Shown here piece after piece: positions 9,351 through 19,170 of a DNA stretch of 64,000 nucleotides. Position 1 is the first letter of the stretch. Each line of letters opens with the position of its first letter. This stretch comes from CAIUGU01 sp965279735 (GTDB taxonomy: Bacteria; Pseudomonadota; Gammaproteobacteria; Steroidobacterales; Steroidobacteraceae): NCBI GenBank assembly GCA_965279735.1, contig OZ257260.1, forward strand, positions 1,240,001 through 1,304,000, read 5' to 3'. Made by a program: the position numbers and the translations under genes. The notes beneath the pieces were generated by a model. That model saw only the letters and a list, made by a program, of their open reading frames with translations, made no database searches and was not told the origin of the DNA.

Positions 9351-10856
9351 ATGAACAAAGAGATCCTGATGGTGGTGGACGCTGTCTCCAACGAGAAGAG
9401 CGTCGACAAGGACATCATCTTCGAAGCGCTCGAAGCTGCACTCGCTTCCGCCACGCGCAAGCGTCACGGCGAAGGCATCGACGTGCGCGTCGCCATCAAT
9501 CGCAAGACCGGCGACTACGATACGTTCCGCCGCTGGAAAGTCTTTGCCGATGATTCGACGGAGCTCGAGTTTCCCGACAAGGAACTGCGGATGGACGACG
9601 CGGTGGATGTAAATGCGGCGGCGGAAATCGGCGGGTTCGTCGAAGTGCCGATGGAATCCGTGGCGTTCGGCCGCATCGCGGCGCAGACAGCGAAACAGGT
9701 CATCGTGCAGAAGGTGCGCGAAGCCGAGCGGTCGCAGGTCGTCGATGAATACCAAGCGCGCGTCGGTACGCTGATTTCAGGTCTCGTGAAGCGCGTCGAC
9801 CGCAACGGCATTTTTGTGGATCTGGGCGGCAATGCGGAAGGGTTCATTCCCCGCGAGGCCATGATTCCCCGTGAGCCCGTCCGCTCGCAGGACCGCATCA
9901 AGGCTTACCTGAAGGAAGTACGTTCCGAGCCGCGTGGCCCGCAGCTGTTCCTGAGCAGGACGGCGCCCGAGTTCCTGATCGAACTGTTCAAGCTCGAAGT
10001 GCCGGAAGTGGGGCAGGGCCTGATCACGATCCTCGCCGCCGCCCGCGATCCAGGCGTACGCGCCAAGATCGCCGTACGCAGCAGTGACCCGCGCATCGAT
10101 CCCGTCGGCGCCTGCGTCGGCATGCGGGGTTCGCGTGTCCAGGCGGTTTCAAACGAAATCGCCGGCGAGCGCGTCGACATCATTCCGTTCGACGACAACC
10201 CCGCGCAGTTCGTGATCAATGCGATGGCGCCTGCCGAAGTGGTGTCGATCGTTGTCGACGAAGAATCGCATTCGATGGATGTCGCGGTGACGGAAGAAAA
10301 GCTGTCGCAGGCCATCGGCCGTGGCGGCCAGAACATCCGGCTGGCGAGCGAACTCTCGGGCTGGGAACTGAACGTGATGACGGAGCAGGCTGCCGAGGAG
10401 AAGAGCGAAAGCGAATCCAAGGGCCTCGTCGAGACGTTCATGAAGCAGCTCGACGTGGACGCGGAAGTCGCCGCCATCCTCGTGCAGGAAGGCTTTTCCA
10501 CGATCGAGGAAGTCGCCTATGTGCCGGCTTCCGAGCTGAGTTCGATCGAGGAGTTCGACGAGCAGATGATCAAGGAACTGCGCAACCGCGCCCGCGACGT
10601 CCTGCTCACGCAGGCGATTGCGAGCGAGGAAGAAATCGATTCCGCAGAACCGGCCGCCGATCTCCTTGAGCTCGAAGGCATGGACGAGGAACTCGCCCAG
10701 GTGCTCGCGAGCCACGGCATCGTGACGCGCGAAGATCTCGCGGAGCAGGCGGTCGATGACCTCACGGAAATCGAAGGCATGGATGCGGTGCGTGCCGGCG
10801 CATTGATCATGACGGCGCGCAAGCACTGGTTTGAAACCCCGGAACAGCAGGCTTGA
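9351..10856 (+). CDS. nusA: Transcription termination/antitermination factor NusA
   Basis: A 501-residue RNA-polymerase-binding elongation factor. The N-terminal domain begins MNKEILMVVDAVSNEK and is followed by an S1 domain (GLVKRVDRNGIFVDLGGNAEG), two KH domains (GACVGMRGSRVQAV, AIGRGGQNIRLASELSGW) and two C-terminal acidic helix-hairpin-helix repeats (ELEGMDEELAQVL, EIEGMDAVRAGALI). The two acidic repeats are typical of the gammaproteobacterial form. The ATG at 9351 is chosen by homology; reading further upstream would run into rimP. Confidence 0.97.
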   Translation: MNKEILMVVDAVSNEKSVDKDIIFEALEAALASATRKRHGEGIDVRVAINRKTGDYDTFRRWKVFADDSTELEFPDKELRMDDAVDVNAAAEIGGFVEVPMESVAFGRIAAQTAKQVIVQKVREAERSQVVDEYQARVGTLISGLVKRVDRNGIFVDLGGNAEGFIPREAMIPREPVRSQDRIKAYLKEVRSEPRGPQLFLSRTAPEFLIELFKLEVPEVGQGLITILAAARDPGVRAKIAVRSSDPRIDPVGACVGMRGSRVQAVSNEIAGERVDIIPFDDNPAQFVINAMAPAEVVSIVVDEESHSMDVAVTEEKLSQAIGRGGQNIRLASELSGWELNVMTEQAAEEKSESESKGLVETFMKQLDVDAEVAAILVQEGFSTIEEVAYVPASELSSIEEFDEQMIKELRNRARDVLLTQAIASEEEIDSAEPAADLLELEGMDEELAQVLASHGIVTREDLAEQAVDDLTEIEGMDAVRAGALIMTARKHWFETPEQQA

Positions 10857-10878
10857 GTTCTGGCTGGAGGACGACTGA

Positions 10879-13407
10879 ATGGCTGATGTCACTGTAAGTC
10901 AGTTTGCCGAGGTACTGAAAGTACCTGTCGATCGCCTGCTCGTGCAGCTCGATGAAGCGGGTATCAAGGTTGCCGGCGCCGACGCGGCCATCAGCGATGA
11001 AGCCAAGATGGAACTGCTCACGTTCCTGCGGCGTGCGCACGGTCGTACCGAAGATGCCACGGCACCGCGCAAGATCACATTGCGCCGGAAGTCGCAGGGC
11101 GAGATCAAGGTGGCCACCGCGCAGGGCCGTGCCCGCACGGTCAACATCGAGGTCCGCCAGAAGAAGACCTATCTCAACCGCAGCGTTCTCGAAGAGCAGG
11201 CGCGTCATCACCAGGAAGATCACCCGGTTGCTCCCCCGCAGCCCGAAGAGATTCCGGTGGGCGACGTGCCGCAGCAGAACGACGCCGAGGCACTCGATGC
11301 GGCGCTGAAGGAACGCCAGAGGCAGGAGGAGGACGCCCGCAAGCGACTCGACGAACAGTCTCGTGCCTATGCGGAAGCCGAAGCGCGGACCATGGCCGAG
11401 GCGCGTGCGCAGGCAGAAGCGAAGACACAGCAGGCAGAACGCGAAAGGCTCGAGGCCGAGAAGCGTCGTGCCGAGCCTGTACGTCGCGAAGAACCTGCAC
11501 GGGACGCAGGTCGCACGCAGCGCCAGGAGCTGCACGTTTCGGGCGACGCGAGCGCCCGTTTCAAGAAGAAGAAGCAGCAGTCGCGGATGCGGCGCTCCTC
11601 GCAGGTCAACGTTGCTCCCCAGCATGGCTTCGAGCGCCCTGCGGCGCCGGTCAAGCATGAAGTACAGATTCCGGAAACGATCACCGTGGGCGAGCTCGCC
11701 CAGCGCATGGCCGTCAAGGCCAATGAAGTCATCAAGGTGATGATGAACATGGGCGTCATGGCCACCATCAACCAGCCCATCGACAGCGACACGGCCGTGC
11801 TGGTCGTTGAAGAACTGGGTCACACCGCGGTCATCGTGAAGGAAAGTGCAGTCGATGACGATGTGCAGGGCGCTGATGAAGACCATGCCGTGCTGCCGCG
11901 TCCGCCGGTCGTCACGATCATGGGCCACGTCGACCACGGCAAGACTTCGCTGCTCGACTACATCCGGCGCACGAAAGTCGCGGCGGGCGAGGCGGGCGGA
12001 ATCACGCAGCATATCGGCGCGTACCACGTCGAGACGCCGAAAGGCATCGTCACGTTCCTCGATACTCCCGGCCACGCTGCCTTCACGGCAATGCGTGCGC
12101 GCGGCGCGCAGATTACGGACATCGTCGTGCTGGTCGTGGCGTCCGACGATGGCGTGATGCCGCAGACCATCGAAGCGATCCAGCATGCAAAGGCGGCTGA
12201 AGTCCCGATCGTCGTGGCGATCACGAAGGTCGACAAGCCTGATGCGGACATCGATCGCGTGCGCAACGATCTCGTGAAGCAGAATGTCATCCCGGAAGAC
12301 TGGGGCGGCGACACATTGTTCGTGAACGTTTCGGCGCGTACGGGTGCCGGCATCGACCAGTTGCTGGATACCATCCTTCTGCAAGCTGACGTGCTGGAGC
12401 TGAAGGCTCCCGTCATCGGTCTGGCGGGTGGTGTCGTCATCGAATCGAGCATCGAGAAAGGTCGCGGCCCGGTCGCAACCGTGCTCGTCAAGCGCGGCAC
12501 GCTCAGGGCGGGCGATCACATCATCGCCGGCACTGAATTCGGTCGTGTTCGTGCGCTGTTCGATGAAACGGGGCGTCCTGTCGAATCGGCCGGACCTTCA
12601 CTGCCCGTCGTCGTACTCGGTCTCTCAGGTCCTCCCGGTTCAGGTGAAGACCTGCTGGTGGTCGAAAGCGAGCGTAGGGCCCGTGAAGTGGCGTTGTATC
12701 GTCAGGGCAAGTTCCGCGACACCAAGCTCGCGAAGCAGGGTGGCCCGGCGACGAAACTCGAAGACATGCTGTCGCAGATGGGCGATGCCAAGACGGCGAC
12801 CATCCAGGTGGTCATCAAGTCCGACGTACAGGGCAGTGCCGAGGCATTGCGCGATTCGTTGACCAAGCTCTCGACCGAAGAAGTCGCCGTGAAGGTGATT
12901 TCGAGCGGCGTCGGTGGCATCACCGAATCGGACGTCACGCTGGCTGCTGCGTCGAATGCCCGCATCATCGGTTTCAACGTGCGCGCGGACAACGCCGCCA
13001 AGAACACGATGAAGGAAATGGGCGTCGATGTCCGCTACTACAGCATCATCTACGAGGCCATCGACGACATCCGTGCAGCGCTTTCCGGCTTGCTGGCGCC
13101 CGAGGTCAAGGAAACGATCGTCGGTCTTGCCGAGGTCCGCGATGTGTTCCGCTCGACGAAGTTCGGCACGGTCGCCGGCTGCATCGTTGCGGACGGCTAT
13201 GTCCGCCGGAACAATCCGATCCGCGTCCTGCGCAACAACGTCGTGATCTTCCAGGGCGAGCTCGAGTCGCTCCGGCGCTTCAAGGACGACGTCAACGAAG
13301 TCCGTGCCGGCACCGAATGCGGTATTGCCGTGCAGAACTACAACGACGTCCAGGTGGGCGACCAGATCGAGTGCTTCTCGCGCGTTTCCGTCGCGCGGAC
13401 GGTCTAG
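10879..13407 (+). CDS. infB: Translation initiation factor IF-2
   Basis: An 842-residue GTPase that places initiator tRNA on the 30S subunit. Two IF2_N modules are present (VTVSQFAEVLKVPVDRLL near the start, and ITVGELAQRMAVKANEVIKVMM near residue 270), separated by a long charged Lys/Glu/Arg/Ala-rich linker. The G domain has GHVDHGKTSLLD (G1), DTPGHAAF (G3) and TKVDK (G4). The beta-barrel and C-terminal fMet-tRNA-binding domains follow. It lies 22 bp after nusA in the same operon. Confidence 0.98.
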   Translation: MADVTVSQFAEVLKVPVDRLLVQLDEAGIKVAGADAAISDEAKMELLTFLRRAHGRTEDATAPRKITLRRKSQGEIKVATAQGRARTVNIEVRQKKTYLNRSVLEEQARHHQEDHPVAPPQPEEIPVGDVPQQNDAEALDAALKERQRQEEDARKRLDEQSRAYAEAEARTMAEARAQAEAKTQQAERERLEAEKRRAEPVRREEPARDAGRTQRQELHVSGDASARFKKKKQQSRMRRSSQVNVAPQHGFERPAAPVKHEVQIPETITVGELAQRMAVKANEVIKVMMNMGVMATINQPIDSDTAVLVVEELGHTAVIVKESAVDDDVQGADEDHAVLPRPPVVTIMGHVDHGKTSLLDYIRRTKVAAGEAGGITQHIGAYHVETPKGIVTFLDTPGHAAFTAMRARGAQITDIVVLVVASDDGVMPQTIEAIQHAKAAEVPIVVAITKVDKPDADIDRVRNDLVKQNVIPEDWGGDTLFVNVSARTGAGIDQLLDTILLQADVLELKAPVIGLAGGVVIESSIEKGRGPVATVLVKRGTLRAGDHIIAGTEFGRVRALFDETGRPVESAGPSLPVVVLGLSGPPGSGEDLLVVESERRAREVALYRQGKFRDTKLAKQGGPATKLEDMLSQMGDAKTATIQVVIKSDVQGSAEALRDSLTKLSTEEVAVKVISSGVGGITESDVTLAAASNARIIGFNVRADNAAKNTMKEMGVDVRYYSIIYEAIDDIRAALSGLLAPEVKETIVGLAEVRDVFRSTKFGTVAGCIVADGYVRRNNPIRVLRNNVVIFQGELESLRRFKDDVNEVRAGTECGIAVQNYNDVQVGDQIECFSRVSVARTV

Positions 13408-13422
13408 GCCTCAAGACCGGCA

Positions 13423-13827
13423 ATGCCCAAGTCGTTTTCACGCAAGACCCGGGTTGCCGAGCAGATCCAGCGGACTTTGAGCGAGCTGATTCGCCGCGAG
13501 GTCCGCGATCCGCGCCTGGGGCTGGTGACGCTGACCGAAGTGCAGATGTCCCCGGACCTGTCGTACGCGACCGTCTTCTATTCGGTGATAGGCGGCGACA
13601 GCGCCCTCGCGCAGAAGATCCTCGATATCGCCGCCGGGTTTCTGCGCGGCGCGCTCGGACGATCGCTGGGCCTCCGGCACAGTCCGGAAATCCGCTTCGT
13701 GCTCGATGAGTTGATTGAAAAAGGCGCGCATCTTTCGTCGCTGATTTCCGGCGCAGTGAGAGACGATGTCGCGCGCCATGTCGACGATCCGGACGCACCG
13801 GACGAAGCTCCTTCCGAGAGCCACTGA
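13423..13827 (+). CDS. rbfA: 30S ribosome-binding factor A
   Basis: A 134-residue cold-shock and 16S maturation factor with a single KH-like fold. Family features include RVAEQIQRTLSELIRREVRDPRLGLVTLTEV and the C-terminal SPEIRFVLDELIEKGAHLSSLI. It follows infB by 15 bp and truB follows 2 bp later, the conserved order of the operon. Confidence 0.96.
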   Translation: MPKSFSRKTRVAEQIQRTLSELIRREVRDPRLGLVTLTEVQMSPDLSYATVFYSVIGGDSALAQKILDIAAGFLRGALGRSLGLRHSPEIRFVLDELIEKGAHLSSLISGAVRDDVARHVDDPDAPDEAPSESH

Positions 13828-13829
13828 AA

Positions 13830-14795
13830 ATGAATGATTCCGCAGCCCGCCCGCGGCGCTTCGACCGCGAGGTGGACGGCATCCTGCTGCTCGACAAACC
13901 AACGGGGATTTCCTCGAACGCAGCGTTGCAACAGGCCCGGGTACTGTTCCGGGCCCTGAAGGCCGGTCATGCCGGAAGCCTCGATCCTCTGGCTTCTGGC
14001 CTCCTGCCCGTCTGTTTCGGCCAGGCCACCAAGGTGTGCGGCCAGTTGCTGGAATCCAGCAAGAGCTACCGGGTGACTGCGCGCCTCGGAATGCAGACCG
14101 ACACCGCCGATGCGGAAGGCCAGGTGATTCAGGAGCAACCGGTGCCTGCGCTGGAAATCGAGGCGGTCAGGACCGTACTGGGCGGCTTTCTCGGAGAGCA
14201 GACCCAGATCCCGCCCATGTATTCCGCACTCAAGCACGAGGGCAAGCGGCTGTACGAACTCGCTCGCAAAGGGGAGTCGGTGGAACGCGCCGCGCGTCGG
14301 ATCCGCATCGACGGAATCGACTTGCTGAACCTTGGGGCGGCAGAGATCGAGATGGAGGTGGCTTGCTCCAAAGGCACCTACATACGGACCCTGGTGGAAG
14401 ACGTTGCCAAGGCGCTTGGCACTGTGGGCCATGTCATGGCGTTGCGTCGTACCCGGGTCGACCCTTTCGGGGCCAAGGCCATGATTACGTTCGCCGAACT
14501 GGAAGCTGCCGCGAGCGGAGATGAAACCGGCCTGGCAGCATTCCTGCTTCCGGTCGACCACGTTTTCATGGACCTGCCACAAGTAGCCGTAGACGAAGCG
14601 GGGGAGCGGCACCTGACCCATGGCCGCCGTACCTGGCCGCTGGCGGGTGGGTCTGTTCCACCGGATGCGCCTGCCGGGGCGAAAGTCCGGGTGTACGGTC
14701 CGGGCGGCCGGTTCCTGGGGCTCGTGGACCGGCAGGCCGACGGGGCTTTGCAGCCTTCACGGCTCTTTGTCCGGGCAGCCGGGATCGCAGGCTGA
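13830..14795 (+). CDS. truB: tRNA pseudouridine(55) synthase
   Basis: A 321-residue enzyme that makes pseudouridine 55 in the T loop of tRNAs. The catalytic aspartate sits in HAGSLDPLASGLLPV. GILLLDKPTGISSN opens the catalytic domain, and QIPPMYSALKHEGKRLYELAR is the conserved tyrosine-containing motif. The C-terminal PUA-like part is present (GERHLTHGRRT). It starts 2 bp after rbfA. Confidence 0.97.
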   Translation: MNDSAARPRRFDREVDGILLLDKPTGISSNAALQQARVLFRALKAGHAGSLDPLASGLLPVCFGQATKVCGQLLESSKSYRVTARLGMQTDTADAEGQVIQEQPVPALEIEAVRTVLGGFLGEQTQIPPMYSALKHEGKRLYELARKGESVERAARRIRIDGIDLLNLGAAEIEMEVACSKGTYIRTLVEDVAKALGTVGHVMALRRTRVDPFGAKAMITFAELEAAASGDETGLAAFLLPVDHVFMDLPQVAVDEAGERHLTHGRRTWPLAGGSVPPDAPAGAKVRVYGPGGRFLGLVDRQADGALQPSRLFVRAAGIAG

Positions 14796-14857
14796 ATGCG
14801 TTCTAAGGCCAAGAATTGCTTGCCAGAATTGATCGGGAACCGGCTGCGATACTCAGC

Positions 14858-14887
14858 TTGAGATTAGCCGTGTGCCGGAAGTAGAAT
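14858..14887 (+). promoter_or_regulatory. Candidate sigma-70 promoter for rpsO-pnp
   Basis: TTGAGA at 14858-14863 and TAGAAT at 14882-14887 are separated by 18 bp, upstream of rpsO. A short inverted repeat GGCCT-GATTA-AGGCC (14892-14906) lies in the resulting 5' leader, which could carry the S15 autoregulatory structure. The promoter call is by consensus only. Confidence 0.5.
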
Positions 14888-14956
14888 GCGCGGCCTGATT
14901 AAGGCCAAGTCAATCGGGCAAGTTTGCCAAGCGTCAAGTTTCGAGGGTCTTCAAGC

Positions 14957-15226
14957 ATGTCAATGTCGAGCGAGCAGAAGCAGGTCATCGTCAGCGAATA
15001 TCGCCGCGGTGCCAGCGATACGGGTTCACCGGAAGTCCAGATCGCGCTGCTCTCCGCACGCATCACCGAACTGGGCGAGCACTTCACCGCACACAAGCGC
15101 GATCACGGTTCACGCCGCGGTCTGCTCAAGATGGTCAACCAGCGCCGCCGGCTCCTCGACTACCTCAAGAATTCCGCTCCCGAGCGCTACACGCAGATCA
15201 TCGGCCGCCTCGGCCTGCGTCGCTGA
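14957..15226 (+). CDS. rpsO: 30S ribosomal protein S15
   Basis: An 89-residue primary 16S-binding ribosomal protein. The sequence carries the full family signature: DTGSPEVQIALLSARI, HKRDHGSRRGLLKMV and the end IGRLGLRR. The ATG at 14957 gives the canonical MSMSSEQK start, with GAGGG just upstream. It has its own promoter candidate, and pnp follows 131 bp later, as in most gammaproteobacteria. Confidence 0.98.
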   Translation: MSMSSEQKQVIVSEYRRGASDTGSPEVQIALLSARITELGEHFTAHKRDHGSRRGLLKMVNQRRRLLDYLKNSAPERYTQIIGRLGLRR

Positions 15227-15357
15227 ACGCAAGAGGCCGGACCTTCTCTCTTCCGTACAAGTTTTGAATCTCGGGCTGCCCCCTTCGAGGATATGCCGCC
15301 CGCCCGTGACTTCCCATCCGGCATCCGTTTCAAGGATGCATCGCGAGCCTTAATCCA

Positions 15358-17442
15358 ATGAGCATCAGTAAAAAAACTTTCCAGTTCGGCAGCCACCAGG
15401 TCACCCTGGAGACCGGTGAGCTCGCGAGACAGGCCGATGGCGCCGTTCTCGTCACCATGGGCGAGACGGTGGTGCTGGTCACCGCAGTGGCCCGCAAGGA
15501 AGCCGATCCGAAGAAGGATTTCTTCCCGCTGACCGTCAACTACATCGAAAAGACCTACGCGGCTGGCCGCATTCCCGGTGGCTTCTTCAAGCGCGAAGGT
15601 CGCCCCACTGAAAAAGAGACGCTGACTTCCCGCCTGATCGATCGTCCGATTCGCCCGCTCTTTCCGGAAGGCTTCCTGAACGAAGTGCAGGTGGTCGCAA
15701 CGGTTGTATCGCTGAACCCGGAAGTCGATTCGGACATTCCCGCGATGCTCGGTGCATCGGCGGCGCTCGCGCTCTCCGGCGTGCCTTTCCAGGGCCCGAT
15801 CGGCGCCGCGAAGGTTGGCTATATCGATGGCCAGTACGTGCTCAATCCCACGATCGCCCAGCTCAAGACTTCGCAGCTCGACCTCGTGGTCGCCGGCACG
15901 TCGCAGGCGGTGCTGATGGTTGAATCGGAAGCCGATTGTCTGTCCGAAGACGTGATGCTCGGTGCAGTGATGTTCGGTCACGAACAGATGCAGGTCGCCA
16001 TCAACGCGATCGGCGAGATGAAGGCCGAAGCCGGCAAGCCCGACTGGAACTGGCAGGCTCCTCCCGCCAACGTCGCACTCGAACAGGCAGTCGCGAAACA
16101 GGCTGAAGCAGGCTTTGCCGACGCTTACCGCATCATCGAGAAGCAGGCCCGCTATACGCGCCTCGGCGAGATCAAGCAGGCCGCTATCGCTGCACTGACT
16201 GCCGAAGGGTCTGCCTTCACTGCAGACCTGGTCAAGAAAGAACTCGGCAATCTCGAATATCGCCTCGTTCGTCATCGCGTCATCAAGCAGGAGCCGCGTA
16301 TCGACGGCCGCGACACGAAGACGGTACGACCGATCACCATCCGCACGGGCGTGCTGCCCCGCACGCACGGTTCGGCACTGTTCACCCGCGGTGAGACGCA
16401 GGCACTCGTCGTGACGACGCTCGGCACGGGCCGCGATGCGCAGATCATCGACGCGCTGGCCGGTGAACGGAAAGAGCCGTTCATGCTTCACTACAACTTC
16501 CCTCCATTCAGCGTTGGCGAGACCGGCATGATGGGTTCGCCCAAGCGCCGCGAAATCGGCCACGGCAACCTCGCACGTCGCGGCATTGCCGCCGTGATGC
16601 CGGACATGACGGCGTTCCCGTACGTCCTGCGCGTTGTGTCGGAAATCCTGGAATCGAACGGTTCAAGCTCGATGGCCAGCGTCTGCGGCACCAGCCTCGC
16701 GCTGATGGATGCCGGCGTGCCGATCAAGGCAGCGGTTGCCGGGGTGGCGATGGGCCTCGTGAAGGAAGACGACAAGTTTGCAGTCCTTACGGACATCCTC
16801 GGTGATGAAGATCACCTGGGCGATATGGATTTCAAGGTGGCCGGTACCCGAACGGGCGTCACCGCGCTGCAGATGGACATCAAGATCAACGGCATCACGC
16901 GCGAGATCATGCATGTCGCACTCGGCCAGGCCCGCGAAGGCCGGCTGCACATCCTCGGCGAGATGGACAAGGTCCTGTCGAAGCCGCGCGAGAACATGTC
17001 AGAGTGGGCACCGACGATCATCACGATGAAGATCGACCCGGAGAAGATCCGCGAAGTCATCGGCAAGGGTGGCGCAGTCATCCGCGCAATCACCGAAGAG
17101 ACCGGCACCTCGATCGACATCGACAACGATGGAACGGTCAAGATTGCCTCCGTCGACGGCAAGGCCGGCAAGGAAGCGAAGCGTCGCATCGACCTGATCA
17201 CTGCCGAAGTCGAAGTCGGCAGCATTTACGAAGGTCGCGTCGCCCGCCTGATGGATTTCGGCGCATTCGTCACGATCCTGCCGGGCAAGGACGGCCTCGT
17301 GCACATCTCGCAAATTTCCGACGAGCGCGTCGAGCGCGTATCGGACAAGCTGAAGGAAGGCGACGTGATTCGCGTCAAGGTGCTGGAAGTGGACCGCCAG
17401 GGACGCATCCGTCTCAGCATGCGCAGCGTCGACGCTGCCTGA
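15358..17442 (+). CDS. pnp: Polyribonucleotide nucleotidyltransferase (PNPase)
   Basis: A 694-residue phosphorolytic 3'-5' exoribonuclease of the degradosome. Two RNase PH-like domains are visible; the second carries ALVVTTLGTGRDAQ and HYNFPPFSVGETG. They are followed by a KH domain (IGKGGAVIRAITEETG) and a C-terminal S1 domain (GRVARLMDFGAFVTILPGKDGLVHISQ). Length and order match the family. It ends at the strong terminator that follows. Confidence 0.98.
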   Translation: MSISKKTFQFGSHQVTLETGELARQADGAVLVTMGETVVLVTAVARKEADPKKDFFPLTVNYIEKTYAAGRIPGGFFKREGRPTEKETLTSRLIDRPIRPLFPEGFLNEVQVVATVVSLNPEVDSDIPAMLGASAALALSGVPFQGPIGAAKVGYIDGQYVLNPTIAQLKTSQLDLVVAGTSQAVLMVESEADCLSEDVMLGAVMFGHEQMQVAINAIGEMKAEAGKPDWNWQAPPANVALEQAVAKQAEAGFADAYRIIEKQARYTRLGEIKQAAIAALTAEGSAFTADLVKKELGNLEYRLVRHRVIKQEPRIDGRDTKTVRPITIRTGVLPRTHGSALFTRGETQALVVTTLGTGRDAQIIDALAGERKEPFMLHYNFPPFSVGETGMMGSPKRREIGHGNLARRGIAAVMPDMTAFPYVLRVVSEILESNGSSSMASVCGTSLALMDAGVPIKAAVAGVAMGLVKEDDKFAVLTDILGDEDHLGDMDFKVAGTRTGVTALQMDIKINGITREIMHVALGQAREGRLHILGEMDKVLSKPRENMSEWAPTIITMKIDPEKIREVIGKGGAVIRAITEETGTSIDIDNDGTVKIASVDGKAGKEAKRRIDLITAEVEVGSIYEGRVARLMDFGAFVTILPGKDGLVHISQISDERVERVSDKLKEGDVIRVKVLEVDRQGRIRLSMRSVDAA

Positions 17443-17477
17443 GCCAGCGGGCTTCTGCCCGCGCAGCAATGCAGCAA

Positions 17478-17512
17478 TAAAAAAGGCCGGGTTACCCCGG
17501 CCTTTTTTTTTT
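17478..17512. terminator. Bidirectional rho-independent terminator between pnp and phaR
   Basis: GGCCGGG-TTAC-CCCGGCC (17485-17502) is flanked by an A run on the left and a run of ten T on the right. It therefore works as a U-tract terminator in both directions, for pnp on the plus strand and the convergent phaR-like gene on the minus strand. Confidence 0.9.
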
Positions 17513-17529
17513 GTGCCTGAAGCTGTTGA

Positions 17530-18051
17530 TCAGCCGGGGGAGTGATCCCGCGGCCGTTCTTCGGCCAGTTCTTCTTCCTCGGGCGGGCGTCCGCCGCTGA
17601 AGCTGCGCAGGATGTCTTCCTGGATCGATCGCCACCGCGCGTAGTTCTGCTGCGTCAGGTTGGCGACGGCGCTCAAGGGATCCATCACGGTCGTGTTCTT
17701 GAGCCTTTCCCGCATCTGCTGCTGCTGGCTCAGGAAGAGCTTCATGCTCTGGTCCAGGTAGCTGCCGACAAAGGTCTGCATGGTGCCCCCGTAAGAGCGG
17801 ATGCACTGCGACAGGAAGTCCTGGCTCATCAGCGGTTCAGCGGTATGTTCCTGCTCGGCGATGACCTGCAGCAGGATCGAACGCGTGATGTCTTCCTGGG
17901 TTTTCTTGTCGATGACGAGAAAGTCGACCTTGTCCATCACCAGGCGGCGGACGTCGACGAGGGTGATATAGCGACTCTCAACCGTGTCGTACAACCGACG
18001 GTTGGGATATTTTTTTATGACCCTAGGTTCGCTGTTTCTGGACTCGCTCAT
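17530..18051 (-). CDS. phaR: Polyhydroxyalkanoate synthesis regulator PhaR-like DNA-binding protein
   Basis: A 173-residue protein with the PHB/PHA accumulation regulator DNA-binding domain at its N terminus (VIKKYPNRRLYDTVESRYITL). The accumulation-regulatory segment follows (MDKVDFLVIDKKTQEDITRSIL ... QDFLSQCIRSYG). PhaR proteins repress phasin and PHA genes and bind the polymer. No pha biosynthesis gene is adjacent, so the target in this strain is unknown. ATG at 18051 is preceded by GGAG; the open frame extends 25 residues upstream without a better site. The C terminus is Glu/Arg-rich. Confidence 0.85.
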   Translation of the reverse strand: MSESRNSEPRVIKKYPNRRLYDTVESRYITLVDVRRLVMDKVDFLVIDKKTQEDITRSILLQVIAEQEHTAEPLMSQDFLSQCIRSYGGTMQTFVGSYLDQSMKLFLSQQQQMRERLKNTTVMDPLSAVANLTQQNYARWRSIQEDILRSFSGGRPPEEEELAEERPRDHSPG

Positions 18052-18219
18052 TGGCGCTCCGTTATTTGCCCCCTGGACCAGCGCTCTTGGCCGCTGTAGC
18101 CCGATACTAATCCATCCATGACGCAATGCCCAATAGGCAGGAAGGGTTCATTTGGCCGGGGCGACGTTTTTCAGCCGCTAATTGCCTGCCTTATGACCAA
18201 TCAACGTCCGCGAAACCGC

Positions 18220-19170
18220 TCAAGGGGCAGGCGCGGGTCGTTTTTCAATGCCCTTGAGTCGACTCACGGACCAGTTCGGGAGCGCCCACGCCCAGATTTC
18301 AGGGGCAGGTGCACCCCTTAAGCCTTCGGGCGGAGACTGTTCGAGGAATTGCAGCGCCTGCCAGAGGAGGCTTCCTGACCGCGAAGGGTCGATCGCCAGC
18401 GATTGAGTCGATTTCGAGAGCTTGTTCCCGCCTGCATCGACCGCCAGTGGGAGATGGGCATAGGTGGGGGAGGAGAAGCCCAGACTTTCCTGAAGGAGGA
18501 TCTGCCGAGGAGTGTTGTCGAGCAGATCCGCGCCCCGGACCACTGCGGTTACGTCGAGCTCATGATCGTCAACGACCACGGCCAGCTGGTAGGCAAAGTA
18601 GCCGTCCCGACGGCGAACGACGAAATCGCCGACTGCGGCCTGCACATCAAGGGTGACGAGCCCCTGGATGGCATCAGTAAAGGAGAGGGCACGGGGAGGG
18701 ACACGAAAGCGCGTTGCCAGAGGACGGTCCGGATGTCGGGGACCCAGGCGACAGGTGCCGGGATACCGAATCTCCGCCCCTGCAAGTCCATCTTCCGTGA
18801 TGCCTGCTTCAATTTCGCTCCGGCTGCAGGAGCAGCCGTAAGTGAGTCCCGCAGCCTGCAATTCGTCCAGCGCCGCCCGGTAGGCTGCAAGGCGATCCTG
18901 CTGGAAAACAACCGGGCCGTCCCATTGAAAGCCAAAGGCTTCAAGCGTCGCCATGATCTGGCTGGCAGCGCCGGGCACTTCACGGGGGCGGTCGAGATTC
19001 TCGATCCGCAAAGACCACGTTCCGCCGTGGGCGCGTGCTTCAAGGTAGCTGCCGAGGGCAGCGATCAACGAGCCAAAGTGGAGCGGCCCGGTAGGCGAGG
19101 GGGCGAACCGGCCGCGATAGGGAACCGCGTCAGCGGTAGCGATCGTCCCGGTCCCCGTACTGCTTCTCAC
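18220..19170 (-). CDS. gluQ: Glutamyl-Q tRNA(Asp) synthetase
   Basis: About 316 residues; a truncated glutamyl-tRNA synthetase paralogue that attaches glutamate to queuosine in tRNA(Asp). It has the HIGH-like motif FAPSPTGPLHFGSL, zinc-binding cysteines in YGCSCSRSEI plus a later YPGTCRLG, and the KLSKS motif (GNKLSKSTQS). The start is uncertain: there is no ATG in frame near the expected N terminus, so I used GTG at 19170, inside the end of dksA. GTG at 19251 is an alternative. The overlap with dksA indicates the usual dksA-gluQ operon. Confidence 0.9.
   Translation of the reverse strand: MRSSTGTGTIATADAVPYRGRFAPSPTGPLHFGSLIAALGSYLEARAHGGTWSLRIENLDRPREVPGAASQIMATLEAFGFQWDGPVVFQQDRLAAYRAALDELQAAGLTYGCSCSRSEIEAGITEDGLAGAEIRYPGTCRLGPRHPDRPLATRFRVPPRALSFTDAIQGLVTLDVQAAVGDFVVRRRDGYFAYQLAVVVDDHELDVTAVVRGADLLDNTPRQILLQESLGFSSPTYAHLPLAVDAGGNKLSKSTQSLAIDPSRSGSLLWQALQFLEQSPPEGLRGAPAPEIWAWALPNWSVSRLKGIEKRPAPAP

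Noticed and set aside
10807..12519. A 570-codon open frame antisense to infB
   Set aside because: It is a mirror of the GC-rich IF-2 gene with His/Asp/Arg-biased composition, no ribosome site and no family features; infB on the other strand is certain.
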